Source: Arsenophonus sp052174455
GTDB lineage: Bacteria; Pseudomonadota; Gammaproteobacteria; Enterobacterales; Enterobacteriaceae
Length of the DNA stretch: 64,000 nucleotides
Direction: 5' to 3'
Assembly (NCBI GenBank): GCA_052174455.1
Contig: JBQMRP010000071.1
Location: 227,149-291,148, forward strand
A model generated the notes under the pieces. That model searched no databases and was not told the DNA's origin. It saw only the letters and a list, made by a program, of their open reading frames with translations. Made by a program: the position numbers and the translations under genes. Positions 33,081 through 42,998 of this stretch are shown here, piece after piece. Within the stretch, counting starts at the first letter, position 1, and each line of letters opens with the position of its first letter.

Positions 33081-33494
33081 TTACTTCTTAGTGACGGTAG
33101 CAACAACTTTATCGAGCGCACCATTGATAAACTTGTGACTATCTTCGGCACCAAAAACTTTTGCTAATTCAATTGCTTCATTAATAGAAACTTTATAAGG
33201 TATATCATCACGGTAATAGAGTTCAAATATCGCTAAACGTAAAACCGCTTTTTCAACTTGACCAACCTCCCAAAGATGACGAGAAAGATGAGGAGCCATC
33301 TTTTTATCCAGTTCTAACACATGAGTTGAAACACCATTAAGTAGCTCACAGAAGTATGTCACATCAACATCTGAAGTATCCTGTTCAGATAAAAATTCCA
33401 CTTCAACATCATCAATATTATTACCAGATAATTGCCACGAATAAATTGCCTGAACAGCACACTCACGCGCACGATGACGAGCAGCAGGTTTCAT
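33081..33494 (-). CDS. nusB: Transcription antitermination factor NusB
   Basis: 137 residues (139 in E. coli). The all-helical RNA-binding protein acts with NusE/S10 at boxA in rRNA operons. The start MKPAARHRARECAVQAIYSW and the C-terminal block KVSINEAIELAKVFGAEDSH then KFINGALD are typical. Located 23 bases after ribH, as in the usual enteric ribD-ribH-nusB order. Confidence 0.96.
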   Translation of the reverse strand: MKPAARHRARECAVQAIYSWQLSGNNIDDVEVEFLSEQDTSDVDVTYFCELLNGVSTHVLELDKKMAPHLSRHLWEVGQVEKAVLRLAIFELYYRDDIPYKVSINEAIELAKVFGAEDSHKFINGALDKVVATVTKK

Positions 33495-33517
33495 AAAATT
33501 CCCCTTAAATAATATAT

Positions 33518-33988
33518 TTAGCCTTTAATAGCTTGAATTACATTAACCATTTCTAGTGCACCTAATGCAGCATCTGCACCTTTATTTCCTGCTTTTGTAC
33601 CCGCGCGTTCAATGGCCTGCTTAATATCCTTGGTTGTTAATACACCAAAGGCAACAGGAATACTATTTGTCATCGCAATATTAGAAAGTCCAGCACTACA
33701 TTCACCGGCAACATATTCAAAATGTGGAGTTGCACCACGTATAATGGTAGCAAGTGCAATGACTGCGTCATATTTTTTTGTTTCTACTAATGTTTTAATC
33801 GTTAAAGGTAATTCATAGGCACCAGGAACCCAAACTATTGTTATATTTTCTTTTGCAACTTGGCCAATACGTTCCAAGGTATCAATAGCGCCTTCTAGTA
33901 AATTACTATTGATGAAATGATTAAAACGTGCAACAACGATTACTATAGAAGCTTTAGGAGCTGCTACCGTACCTTTTATTATTTTCAT
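33518..33988 (-). CDS. ribH: 6,7-dimethyl-8-ribityllumazine synthase
   Basis: 156 residues, the normal length (also called ribE in E. coli). It condenses 5-amino-6-ribitylamino-uracil with dihydroxybutanone phosphate in the last-but-one step of riboflavin synthesis. Recognisable blocks: VVARFNHFIN, WVPGAYELPL, VIALATIIRGATPHFEYV with the catalytic His, and FGVLTT. AAGGAAGG-like site before the ATG. Separated from ribD by about 200 bases with no gene. Confidence 0.96.
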   Translation of the reverse strand: MKIIKGTVAAPKASIVIVVARFNHFINSNLLEGAIDTLERIGQVAKENITIVWVPGAYELPLTIKTLVETKKYDAVIALATIIRGATPHFEYVAGECSAGLSNIAMTNSIPVAFGVLTTKDIKQAIERAGTKAGNKGADAALGALEMVNVIQAIKG

Positions 33989-34196
33989 AGCCTTCCTTAA
34001 ATACTAATTATTCTCTACAGAAACGACAATTTTACTATATTCTTTTTTATTACTGTACAGCACTGAACAGTGCCTGTGCTGAATTTAGCTAACTTTAAAA
34101 TAGTTACTAGGAATGCTAAATTAAATCAAATAATGTTACATTATTATAACTATACTACTTTTTATATTTAATTAGCTAGTTAATAACAATATTACA

Positions 34197-35306
34197 TTAA
34201 ATTGGGTGAAGTATTAAACGTAAATCAGGGCCAATAACTTTAATATTAATAAATTCAAATGCAGGTGCATCTTTCAATTTTTGTAATGCTGGAATATTAA
34301 TTAATTCTCTTGCGGTACCACCTAAAATTTTAGGCGCAATATAAATAATTAATTCATCAACTAATCCTAATCTTAACAAAGCGCCGGCAAGTGTTGGTCC
34401 GCTTTCAATCCAAATTGAATTAATATTACGTTTAGCCAACTGCGTTATTAGCAAAACTAAATCAATACCTTTTTCATAGGTTGGAATTACGATTTGTTCA
34501 ACATCACCACACCAATTTTGTAATATAGGATTAGGGCGAATAAGCCAACATTTACCATCTGATTTTGTTACAATATTTTCTGGTTTTACTTGATTATGAC
34601 GATCTAAAACAATTCTTATTGGCTGTCGAAGGCTTTCTTTAGGATAAAGATTTTGTAGTTCAGGCGAAAAATCTATCCAACGAACATTTAAAGCTGGATT
34701 ATCAGTTAAAATAGTGGCACTAGTAGTCAAAATCGCGCTTGCCTGAGCTCTAAAATTTTGTACATCTTGGCGAGCTATTAGCGAAGTGATCCACTTACTT
34801 TCACCTGATTCAAGGGCTGTTCGTCCATCAAGTGATGCTGCTAACTTAAGCTGAACATAGGGAAAACCTGTTCGCATTCTTTTTAGAAAGCCTCGATTTA
34901 ATTGCTCAGCTTCATTTATTAGTAAACCATGTATTACTTCGATACCAGCCTGCTGTAATTTAAATAAACCTCGTCCTGCAACCTGTGGATTTGGATCTTG
35001 CATCGCTACAACAACTCGTAGAATACCTGCATTAATTAACGCATCTGCACAAGGTGGAGTTTTACCATAATGGCTACAGGGCTCTAATGTAATATAAGCG
35101 GTTGCCCCCTTAGCTTTCTTACCCGCCATTTGTAAAGCATAAATCTCAGCATGTGAGTCACCTGCTCTACAATGAAATCCTTCACCCACAATTTCATCAT
35201 TGCTTACAATGACACAACCTACATTTGGGTTAGGTGAGGTAGTAAATCGTCCTTGATTGGCTAATGACAATGCACGGCTCATAAACTGCTTATCAAATGG
35301 GGTCAT
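34197..35306 (-). CDS. ribD: Bifunctional riboflavin deaminase/reductase
   Basis: 369 residues (367 in E. coli). The N-terminal cytidine-deaminase-like domain shows the zinc motif HAE at residues 52-54 and PCSHYGKTPPC with Cys77 and Cys86. The C-terminal domain (about 150-369) is the reductase, with the LKLAASLDGRTAL and WIESGPTLAGALL stretches. Together they convert the first pyrimidine intermediate of riboflavin synthesis in two steps. Start ATG at 35306. The nrdR relic lies directly upstream, as expected from E. coli order. Confidence 0.96.
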   Translation of the reverse strand: MTPFDKQFMSRALSLANQGRFTTSPNPNVGCVIVSNDEIVGEGFHCRAGDSHAEIYALQMAGKKAKGATAYITLEPCSHYGKTPPCADALINAGILRVVVAMQDPNPQVAGRGLFKLQQAGIEVIHGLLINEAEQLNRGFLKRMRTGFPYVQLKLAASLDGRTALESGESKWITSLIARQDVQNFRAQASAILTTSATILTDNPALNVRWIDFSPELQNLYPKESLRQPIRIVLDRHNQVKPENIVTKSDGKCWLIRPNPILQNWCGDVEQIVIPTYEKGIDLVLLITQLAKRNINSIWIESGPTLAGALLRLGLVDELIIYIAPKILGGTARELINIPALQKLKDAPAFEFINIKVIGPDLRLILHPI

Positions 35307-35335
35307 TTTTGCTATTAATCCTATTGCTTAGCAAG

Positions 35336-35756
35336 TTATTTACCAAATTCACGAATATCTTCAAAACTATGATATATCGAATCAAATTACTATATAAGTA
35401 ATTTGATCCAGCTTTTCGATTTATTCATAAGAATTTTTTAGATTATTTTTGTCGGAATTTTTCGCTATTTAGTTATGGAAAGTTGCAATTCTATATTGTT
35501 AATAGCTGTTTTCAATATTATTAGAACTTATCAGGTGTTTTTAATGTTTTTTGTAACCTTATCTCAGTTTGTGTTCGTCAAATAACTTATGTACATTATT
35601 ACTTTAGCATGTGATTCATGATTAATTCAGTTACTTCAAAAGTAGTAAAACGCTCATAAGATTCAAGATATTATTTTTAATAAATCTCCGAACAATCGCT
35701 AACCAACGTAAATCAGCTACTTTACTAGCTACAGCTATGTAAAGTAGAGAATGCAT
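35336..35756 (-). pseudogene. nrdR: nrdR (ribonucleotide reductase regulator) relic
   Basis: E. coli has nrdR just before ribD. Here the minus strand between secF and ribD reads, in mixed frames, from ATG at 35756: MHSLLYIAVASKVADLR (compare MHCPFCFAVDTKVIDSR). Next is TTFEVTELIM (compare TTFEVAELVM), FDEHKLR (compare FNEEKLR), EKLDQITYIVIRF (compare KKLDKVAYIRF) and finally FEDIREFGK then a stop (compare FEDIKEFGE). The two cysteines of the first zinc-ribbon pair are gone and at least three frameshifts occur. NrdR represses ribonucleotide reductase genes; its loss would leave those genes without this control. Confidence 0.85.
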
Positions 35757-35858
35757 AAATTTCCTGGTTTTATGGTCCAGTTTTTAGTTTAATTTAACTT
35801 TTAATGAAAATACGCTGCTAATATAATCTAATAGGGTGTTAATTAACAAAATTCGCTT

Positions 35859-36827
35859 TTAAGGTAGTAGAGATTGTTGATCTTCCCCATCTTTTATCAC
35901 CTTAGGTAGGATTAAATGCTCTCGTTTTATTCCCATTTTTAATGCTAGAGCAGAAGCAATATAAATTGAAGAAATGGTTCCAATCGTTACACCAATTAAC
36001 ATAATTAGAGAAAATCCTTTCAAAATTAAACCACCGAAAAAGTAGAGCATCAAAATCACTAATAAGGAAGCTCCTAATGTAATAAATGTTCGACTTAATG
36101 TTTGCGTTAATGAAACATTCACTATTTCATAAGAAGTGCCAGGGCGGATCTTGCGGAAATTTTCACGAATACGATCAAAAACAACAATGCTGTCATTTAA
36201 TGAATAACCTATAACTGACATTAATGAAGCAACGATAGTCATATCAACTTCAATCTGAAAAAAGGATGCAATGCCTAATGTAATAATCACATCATGCGCT
36301 AATGATATTACTGCACCGACAGCCAGACGCCATTCAAAACGGAAACTTAGATAAATTAATATACAGATCAAAGCAGATAATAATGCCATTGCTCCGGTTT
36401 GAGCTAATTCACTACCTACACTCGGACCAATAAATTCCATACGCTTAAGCGTTGCTTGATTATTAACATTTCTATTAATGAGTGAAATAACAGTCTTACC
36501 GATTTCTTGAGTTGCAACTCCTTTAGTAGGAGGTAATCGGATTATAATATCTCGACTACTGCCAAAATTTTGGATTAAAGGTTCTTTATGACCATTATTC
36601 GATAAACTCGCTCTAATTTTATCAAGATCCGTAGGTTGACTGAGATTAATTTCAATAACAGTTCCACCGGTGAAATCTAATCCCCAGTTAAAACCTTTTA
36701 ATGAAATAAGCATAACGGAAATAATAAATAAAGCAATTGAAATAGTAAAAGCTAAATAATCCCAACGCATAAAATCAATAACTTTACGACCATGATTTAA
36801 TTGTTCTATTGTGTAATATTGCACCAA
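35859..36827 (-). CDS. secF: Protein translocase subunit SecF
   Basis: 322 residues from a TTG at 36827 (323 in E. coli). The open frame extends upstream to 36875 inside secD, but homology begins at QYYTIEQLNHGRKVIDFMRW (compare AQEYTVEQLNHGRKV). AAGGAG lies 6 and 9 bases before two successive TTG codons (36830, 36827), with GTG next; no ATG is available nearby. Six membrane helices and a periplasmic domain. GLDFTGGT, the FVGPSVG-like FIGPSVGSEL and SVIGYSLNDSIVVFDRIREN are the family signatures. Works with SecD and YajC to pull proteins through SecYEG using the proton gradient. 13 bases after secD. Confidence 0.94.
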   Translation of the reverse strand: MVQYYTIEQLNHGRKVIDFMRWDYLAFTISIALFIISVMLISLKGFNWGLDFTGGTVIEINLSQPTDLDKIRASLSNNGHKEPLIQNFGSSRDIIIRLPPTKGVATQEIGKTVISLINRNVNNQATLKRMEFIGPSVGSELAQTGAMALLSALICILIYLSFRFEWRLAVGAVISLAHDVIITLGIASFFQIEVDMTIVASLMSVIGYSLNDSIVVFDRIRENFRKIRPGTSYEIVNVSLTQTLSRTFITLGASLLVILMLYFFGGLILKGFSLIMLIGVTIGTISSIYIASALALKMGIKREHLILPKVIKDGEDQQSLLP

Positions 36828-36840
36828 CAAACCACGCTCC

Positions 36841-38688
36841 TTAAATAGATAGATTTTTAATAGGTTTACCACCATACAATAAGTTCACGATAGCACGTGT
36901 TCCTACAATTGCAGTAAACATGGAGGTGGCAATACCAATCGCCGTAGTAATGGCAAAGCCTTTAATTGAGCCGGTACCTATCGCATACAAAATGGTTGCA
37001 GTGATCACAGTTGTTAAATTTGCATCTAAGATACTGGAAAATGCCCCTTTATAACCTTCATGTATTGCTTGCTGTATTGAACGACCATTCTTCAGTTCTT
37101 CTTTAATGCGTTCATTAATTAATACATTAGCATCAACAGCAATAGCAATCGTTAAAACAATACCAGCAATTCCTGGCATAGTTAAAGTGGCTCCAGGTAA
37201 TAGCGACATAACTCCAACAATAAGGATCAAGTTTGCTAACAATGCGGAACTAGCAATCAGACCAAATTTACGATAATAAATGATCATGAATAGAACTGAA
37301 GCTAGAAAACCGGCTAATGATGCTTTCATTCCTTGTTCAATATTTTGCAATCCTAATGTTGGCCCAATTGTCCGTTCTTCAACAATTTGAATAGGTGCAA
37401 TTAATGCGCCAGCTCGTAATAATAAAGATAATTGATGAGCTTCGGTTGCATTACTAATATTAGTTATACGAAATTTGCTATCAAAACGACTGGAAATTCT
37501 GGCAACATTAATAACACTTTCATCTTTTATTAAGATAATACGACCATTAGCATCCCTTCTCCTGCTATCTTTATACTCAACAAACAAGGTTGCCATCAGT
37601 TTATCCTGATTATTACGGGTAAAATCAGACATAATAGAGCCACCTGAACTATCCAAGCTAATGCTTACCTGTGGTCTTCCCATTTCATCTAAATCTGATC
37701 TTGAATCAGTAATATGATCTCCTGTCAATATAACATGTTTATAAAGAACTACAGGTTCACCATTACGAGTATATTTTATCTCAGAATCACCTGGAATATA
37801 ACCCTGTTGAATAGCTGAGTTGTCTATGTCGACATTAACTAAGCGAAATTCCAGAGTTGCAGTAGCACCAAGGATTTCTTTTGCTCGCGCCGTATCCTGA
37901 ATACCAGGTAACTCAACGACGATACGATCAGCACCCTGACGTTGTACCAATGATTCAGTAACGCCTAATTGGTTAATACGATTACGGATAATATTAATAT
38001 TTTGTGATACTGCATAATTACGGGCTTCACGGATTCGCTCATCTGTTATTGCCGTCATTAATAGATTATTACTGCCAGCAGTATAAATTAAATCGCGATA
38101 ACGGGGTGTTAAATAAGATTTCGCTTGTGAACGCCTATTATTATCATAAAAACGGATTTTAACACCGTAATTATCTATTTTATGTATAGTTGAATAGGGG
38201 ATCATTTTTTCACGTAAATCATTACGCAGGTCATCCATAATCTGTTCTTGCAATTTATTCAATGCTGTTTCCATATCTACTTCTATTAAAAAATGAACAC
38301 CACCACGCAAATCTAACCCCAATTTCATTGGTTCACTACCCAATACCCTTAACCAATGAGGGGTAGCAGGTGCCAGATTTAACGCCACGATATACTGTTC
38401 TCCTAAACCAGCAAATAACGTTTCGCGTGCATGAAGCTGAATATCTGGATTATTAAAACGAGCAAGAATTATACCATTTTCCAGTGCAATTGATTTACTT
38501 TCAATTTTTTCTTTCTTTAAAAGGTTGATAACCTGATCTAAAGTTTGTTCATTAGCTGCAGTTCCCCGTATGCCAGTAATCTGAATAGACGGATCTTCTC
38601 CATAAATATTGGGAAGTGCATATAGTAGACCGATGAGCAACGTAGCGATCAGCATTAAATACTTCCATAAAGAATAATGATTTAGCAC
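36841..38688 (-). CDS. secD: Protein translocase subunit SecD
   Basis: 615 residues, the same length as E. coli SecD. An N-terminal helix, a large periplasmic P1 domain starting with LGLDLRGGVHFLIEVD, then the membrane block with GIVLTIAIAVDANVLINERI then KEEL, which contains the conserved aspartate region linked to proton coupling. Sits between yajC and secF in the usual yajC-secD-secF operon. Confidence 0.96.
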   Translation of the reverse strand: MLNHYSLWKYLMLIATLLIGLLYALPNIYGEDPSIQITGIRGTAANEQTLDQVINLLKKEKIESKSIALENGIILARFNNPDIQLHARETLFAGLGEQYIVALNLAPATPHWLRVLGSEPMKLGLDLRGGVHFLIEVDMETALNKLQEQIMDDLRNDLREKMIPYSTIHKIDNYGVKIRFYDNNRRSQAKSYLTPRYRDLIYTAGSNNLLMTAITDERIREARNYAVSQNINIIRNRINQLGVTESLVQRQGADRIVVELPGIQDTARAKEILGATATLEFRLVNVDIDNSAIQQGYIPGDSEIKYTRNGEPVVLYKHVILTGDHITDSRSDLDEMGRPQVSISLDSSGGSIMSDFTRNNQDKLMATLFVEYKDSRRRDANGRIILIKDESVINVARISSRFDSKFRITNISNATEAHQLSLLLRAGALIAPIQIVEERTIGPTLGLQNIEQGMKASLAGFLASVLFMIIYYRKFGLIASSALLANLILIVGVMSLLPGATLTMPGIAGIVLTIAIAVDANVLINERIKEELKNGRSIQQAIHEGYKGAFSSILDANLTTVITATILYAIGTGSIKGFAITTAIGIATSMFTAIVGTRAIVNLLYGGKPIKNLSI

Positions 38689-38715
38689 AGCAATTCCCTT
38701 CTGGAAAATCAGAAA

Positions 38716-39048
38716 TTAGATAGACTTCATTGTACCTTTTGGTAATATAGCAGCAACGAAATCACGTTTAATAGTTACATCATTAGTATCATTTAATGCA
38801 ATAACAACATAATCTGCTTTAGATACTTTAGTGACGCGGCCAATTAATCCACTGGTTGTTAGTATCTCATCACCTTTAGAAATAGAATTAATTAATCTTT
38901 TATGCTCTTTAGCTCGCTGCTGCTGTGGGCGTAAGATCATGAAATAAAAAATCAGTCCGAAAACAACTACCATAATGATCAAAGAATATGGATTTTCTTG
39001 CGCCTGACTACCAGTTGAAGCGATTGTTTCAGAAATAAATAAACTCAT
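38716..39048 (-). CDS. yajC: Sec translocon accessory protein YajC
   Basis: 110 residues from the second ATG (39048), the E. coli length; the ATG one codon upstream is also possible. One membrane helix (about 20-40) followed by FYFMILRPQQQRAKEHKRL, the family signature, and a C-terminal domain ending VIKRDFVAAILPKGTMK-like. Accessory to SecDF. Lies 28 bases before secD. Confidence 0.96.
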   Translation of the reverse strand: MSLFISETIASTGSQAQENPYSLIIMVVVFGLIFYFMILRPQQQRAKEHKRLINSISKGDEILTTSGLIGRVTKVSKADYVVIALNDTNDVTIKRDFVAAILPKGTMKSI

Positions 39049-39154
39049 CAAAATTTCCTCATTATGATTAATACAATGTTTTAAGTAAAAATTAATATAA
39101 GTAAATAAAAATCCTACACTGATTTAATTTAATTAGCATAGAGAGAATTATACT

Positions 39155-40273
39155 CTAGTTTGATGAAATCGATTTATTGATCCGTCGATAAAACTCTACT
39201 GCAAAAGCCTCAAATTCACCTTTTTCAATCGCTTGTCGAATTTCAGTCATTAATTGTTGATAATAATATAAATTATGTAAGGTATTAAGCCTGGTACCAA
39301 GAATTTCAGTACATCGGTCAAGATGATGTAAATAAGCACGGCTATAGTGAGAGCAAGTATAGCAGTTACAGTAAGCATCTAACGGTGAAGTATCTGACTT
39401 ATATTTAGCATTACGGATTTTAATTATACCTTCTGTGACAAAGAGATGGCCATTTCTGGCGTTACGGGTTGGTATTACGCAATCAAACATATCAATACCG
39501 CGCCGAACCCCTTCAACCAAATCTTCCGGTTTACCGACTCCCATTAAATGACGTGGTTTATTCTGCGGAATTTGTGGGCAAATATGCTCTAAAATACGAT
39601 GCATATCTTCTTTAGGTTCTCCAACAGATAAGCCACCAACAGCGTAACCATCAAAACCGATATCAACTAAACCTTTTAGTGATATATCACGTAAATCTGG
39701 GTAAACACTGCCCTGAATAATACCAAACAACGCATTTTTATTAGCTAACTCGTCAAATCGTTGACGACTACGTTTTGCCCGACGAAGAGACATCTCCATC
39801 GATTTTTTCGCGTAATTCCAATCTACTGGATAAGGTGTACATTCATCAAAAATCATGACAATATCTGAACCTAGATCGTATTGGATTTCCATCGACTTTT
39901 CAGGGCTTAGAAAAATCCTTTCACCATTAATTGGATGGCGAAAATAGACCCCCTCTTCTTTAATTTTACATATGGCACCAAGGCTAAAAACCTGAAATCC
40001 GCCGGAATCAGTCAATATTGGTCCTTGCCATTGCATAAAATCATGCAGATCGCCATGTAATTTCATTATTTCCTGTCCAGGACGCAACCATAAATGAAAA
40101 GTATTGCCTAACAAGATTTGTGATCCAGTTTGTTGGACTTCTTCTGGCGTCATCCCTTTGACTGTGCCATAAGTTCCAACCGGCATAAAAGCAGGTGTTT
40201 CTACAATCCCACGCTCAAAAATTAAGCGACCACGACGAGCTTGGTCGTCTTGGATTTGTAATTCATATTTCAC
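39155..40273 (-). CDS. tgt: tRNA-guanine transglycosylase
   Basis: 372 residues (375 in E. coli). Swaps guanine 34 for preQ1 in GUN-anticodon tRNAs. DSGGFQVFSLG holds the general-base aspartate, FDCVIPTRNARNG the nucleophilic aspartate, and CNCYTCSHYSRAYLHHL supplies the zinc ligands (three Cys plus His). Next to queA, the following enzyme of the pathway. The queC/D/E/F genes that make preQ1 are not in the window, so preQ1 or precursors may be made elsewhere in the genome or taken up. Confidence 0.97.
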   Translation of the reverse strand: MKYELQIQDDQARRGRLIFERGIVETPAFMPVGTYGTVKGMTPEEVQQTGSQILLGNTFHLWLRPGQEIMKLHGDLHDFMQWQGPILTDSGGFQVFSLGAICKIKEEGVYFRHPINGERIFLSPEKSMEIQYDLGSDIVMIFDECTPYPVDWNYAKKSMEMSLRRAKRSRQRFDELANKNALFGIIQGSVYPDLRDISLKGLVDIGFDGYAVGGLSVGEPKEDMHRILEHICPQIPQNKPRHLMGVGKPEDLVEGVRRGIDMFDCVIPTRNARNGHLFVTEGIIKIRNAKYKSDTSPLDAYCNCYTCSHYSRAYLHHLDRCTEILGTRLNTLHNLYYYQQLMTEIRQAIEKGEFEAFAVEFYRRINKSISSN

Positions 40274-40369
40274 TTTTCCTCTCTAGCATTATAAAGCAGT
40301 CTGATAGGTTATTTACATATTTAGTTAAATACATTGATGATATTAATTTAATAGTTAATAGATAGTTAG

Positions 40370-41431
40370 CTACTTTTTACTCTCTGCCTTAGGGTTATGC
40401 GTAATAAACATGGAGTCACCATAACTAAAAAAACGATACTTCTCTGCGATTGCTTTTTGATAGGCATTCATCGTATGCTGATAACCAGCAAAAGCAGATA
40501 CCAACATAATTAAAGTAGATTTAGCTAAATGGAAATTGGTAATTAATGCATCAACGATTTGAAAATTAAAACCTTGATAAATAAAAATTCGAGTATCATC
40601 AAAAAAAGGGGAAATAATTCCTTCTTTACATGCACAAGCCGCACTTTCTAATGATCTAATTGAAGTTGTGCCAACCGCAATAACACGTTTACCTCTCGCT
40701 TTACACGCCAGAATTGCATCAACAACTTGTTGCGATACTTCAACATATTCTGCATGCATGGTATGTTCAGCAATATTTTCCACTCGAACAGGTTGAAAAG
40801 TGCCCGTACTAATATGTAGTGTTATAAACGCCATTGCTACTCCTTTTTGTCGTAGCGCCGCTAGTAATGATTCATCAAAATGTAATCCTGCTGTGGGCGC
40901 AGCAACAGCTCCAGGCCGTTGGCTATAAACCGTTTGATAAAGTACTCGATCAACCTCTTCATCATGGCGAGTAATATAGGGAGGTAAAGGTATATGACCA
41001 ATATCATTTAAAATAACTAATACATCTCGATTATCCTGAAAATCAATTTCAAATAACGTATCGTGTCTTCTCAATATAATAGCTTTAACACTTTCATCAT
41101 CACCTAATAATAATTTAGTTCCAATTTTTGCTACTTTAGAAGTACGAATATGTGCTAAAACTCGATGGAGATCTAAGATACGCTCAATCAATACTTCAAT
41201 TTTTCCACCAGAGATTTTACGGCCATAAACACGAGCCGGTATCACTTGGGTATTATTGAAAACAAGTAAATCACCTGATTCTAATTTATCAATAATATCA
41301 GTAAATATACCATGTTCCAGTTTACCTGTTGAACCGTTTAAAGAAAGTAACCGGCAGTTACTACGTTTAGCTAAAGGATAATGGGCTATTAACTCATTAG
41401 GTAATTTAAAAGAAAAATCAGAGAGCCGCAT
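40370..41431 (-). CDS. queA: S-adenosylmethionine:tRNA ribosyltransferase-isomerase
   Basis: 353 residues (356 in E. coli). Transfers and rearranges the ribosyl moiety of SAM onto preQ1-tRNA to form epoxyqueuosine. Family blocks: PNELIAHYPL, VFNNTQVIPARV, GAVAAPTAGLHFD, HISTGTFQPV and FHLAKSTLIMLVSAFAG. First gene of queA-tgt-yajC-secD-secF. It is divergent from the acpH relic, the E. coli arrangement. Confidence 0.96.
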   Translation of the reverse strand: MRLSDFSFKLPNELIAHYPLAKRSNCRLLSLNGSTGKLEHGIFTDIIDKLESGDLLVFNNTQVIPARVYGRKISGGKIEVLIERILDLHRVLAHIRTSKVAKIGTKLLLGDDESVKAIILRRHDTLFEIDFQDNRDVLVILNDIGHIPLPPYITRHDEEVDRVLYQTVYSQRPGAVAAPTAGLHFDESLLAALRQKGVAMAFITLHISTGTFQPVRVENIAEHTMHAEYVEVSQQVVDAILACKARGKRVIAVGTTSIRSLESAACACKEGIISPFFDDTRIFIYQGFNFQIVDALITNFHLAKSTLIMLVSAFAGYQHTMNAYQKAIAEKYRFFSYGDSMFITHNPKAESKK

Positions 41432-41537
41432 TTTTTACACTATTTAATTAAAACAAACGAATTAGTCTAGTTCAGCAATAAAAACAGTGCAACAAAATAA
41501 GCATTATGAAAACTAAAAATTCACTCATAATAATACT

Positions 41538-41967
41538 ATGATTTTTACACGCTTATATTTAGCTCAACGAGTACAAAGTTCCTTATTAGGAAATTTAATG
41601 GCGAATTTTATTTACAGTGATCCTGATGGCTTGTATTCAGTAAACGTTGTGATCAGGACCAAAATGTGTAGTCAGGTAGATGATTCATCTATCAGTACAC
41701 CATGGTGATTAATACGAAGCAATTTTTTTCGACCACCGTGTACCATCGAGTCGCAGTGATTATGCTTGATTTAATTTGTAATTATTTTCTTATTTTATAT
41801 TAGGATTAAATCAAAAAAACAAAATAAATTCTACTCAAGTTTATTCATTAATTTTGCTAGAAAATTAAACCGAACTTATATTATATCTCAAAAAATTTTT
41901 AAAAATTAAGTTAATATTTATAGTCATAAAACTGGTTGATCCAACATACAGAACCTGAACATATTAG
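41538..41967 (+). pseudogene. acpH: acpH (ACP phosphodiesterase) relic, cut by an IS1595 relic
   Basis: acpH (yajB) is divergent from queA in E. coli. From ATG 41538 a 56-codon frame reads MIFTRLYLAQRVQSSLLGN then LMANFIY (compare [28 protein letters not shown]), and stops at 41706. In another frame, VYHRVAVIMLDLICNYFL matches RRVAPITLDVMWDHFL. A weaker match continues to about 41965, where an IS1595-type element starts at 41968. The catalytic aspartate in the N-terminal motif is replaced. AcpH removes the phosphopantetheine arm from acyl carrier protein. Dead. Confidence 0.8.
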
Positions 41968-42998
41968 GCTATGTTGGTAAAAGTTGTTGGTAGAAATTCT
42001 TTATACTAGTATGAAGAATTTTTGCTACAGCGCGATTGGCATGAAAGTAAACAGTAGTAAAGATCAAAAATACTCTTTCCTTACTCTCTGCTAATATAAA
42101 ACCGTATCTCATTAATTGTTTCGGCGACAATATGTTAGATGATGTCGATCTATGCATTAAAACAACTCAATCCACTTTATCCTACTCATATTATCACAGT
42201 GGACATCTTATCCACTGTTGACATTGATTAGGGTTATAGTAATTTTTTTAAAAATTCCAATTACAGAAAAACATTAAGAATCTTACTTTAAGTTCTTTTG
42301 ACGAAACTGCATCATAAAATATAAATGGTTTAGTTATCTGTGATGCATATTGAATGACTTGACTTTATAGGAGTCAGCGAAACAAACAGGGATTTAATTT
42401 GAAAATAGTGCTTAGATAGGTATTACTGCTCCTTGTTTTAACAGCGACAGTTAACTTTAATATATTAAGTGCTATTTGTTGAAATTAACGAAATATTTTT
42501 TCTTGAATCTTTTAAAGGGATACATTATATCCTCACATAAAAAATTAGAAAATACAGGAAATTATGAGATAAAAGAAAAGAAAAATCATTGATATTAATC
42601 GCTTGATATCGATAGAGTTATATGATTGATGAAATTCTTGAAGAGTTTAATGTAGAGTATGTTAGTCATTTTCTTGAGCCAATCATCGATAAAGAGTCCA
42701 TCATTTGTTTAAATGGAAGTAAATAGTACGAAACTTCATTACTATTGAGAATGAGATTAATTATAATCGGATAAAAAGTTGACTAAATAGATAGTTCTTG
42801 ATTAAGAAATTCTACATTCAAATGTGAACAGTTATATTATCCGATTATTAAGGATGTATGAGTGGATTTCATGGTATTGGGTTTTTTATTTACCGAATTA
42901 TCTGGCATAGAGAAGATTGTTTGAAACCATAACAATTGAAATGTAGATGTGGTTACAAATTATTCTGCGAGTAAACCAACAACCTTTAGCAATATAGC
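41968..42998 (+). mobile_element. IS1595-family relic, full length (copy P3)
   Basis: 1031 bp from GCTATGTTGGTAA to TTAGCAATATAGC, which are inverted repeats of each other. The broken transposase shows MIDEILEEFNVEYV, then IIDKESIICLNGSK (compare the SDG step of the DDE core) and a GFHGI...LPNYL-like patch late in the element, resembling RRFHGVATKYLPNYLGWRR of IS1595 transposases. It cuts the acpH relic. CCAACATA at 41941-41948 and TATGTTGG at 41969-41976 form an additional 8-bp inverted repeat across its start. Confidence 0.78.

Noticed and set aside
33989..34196. FMN riboswitch before ribH
   Set aside because: No conserved RFN-element pairing pattern was found; enterics place it before ribB, which is not here.
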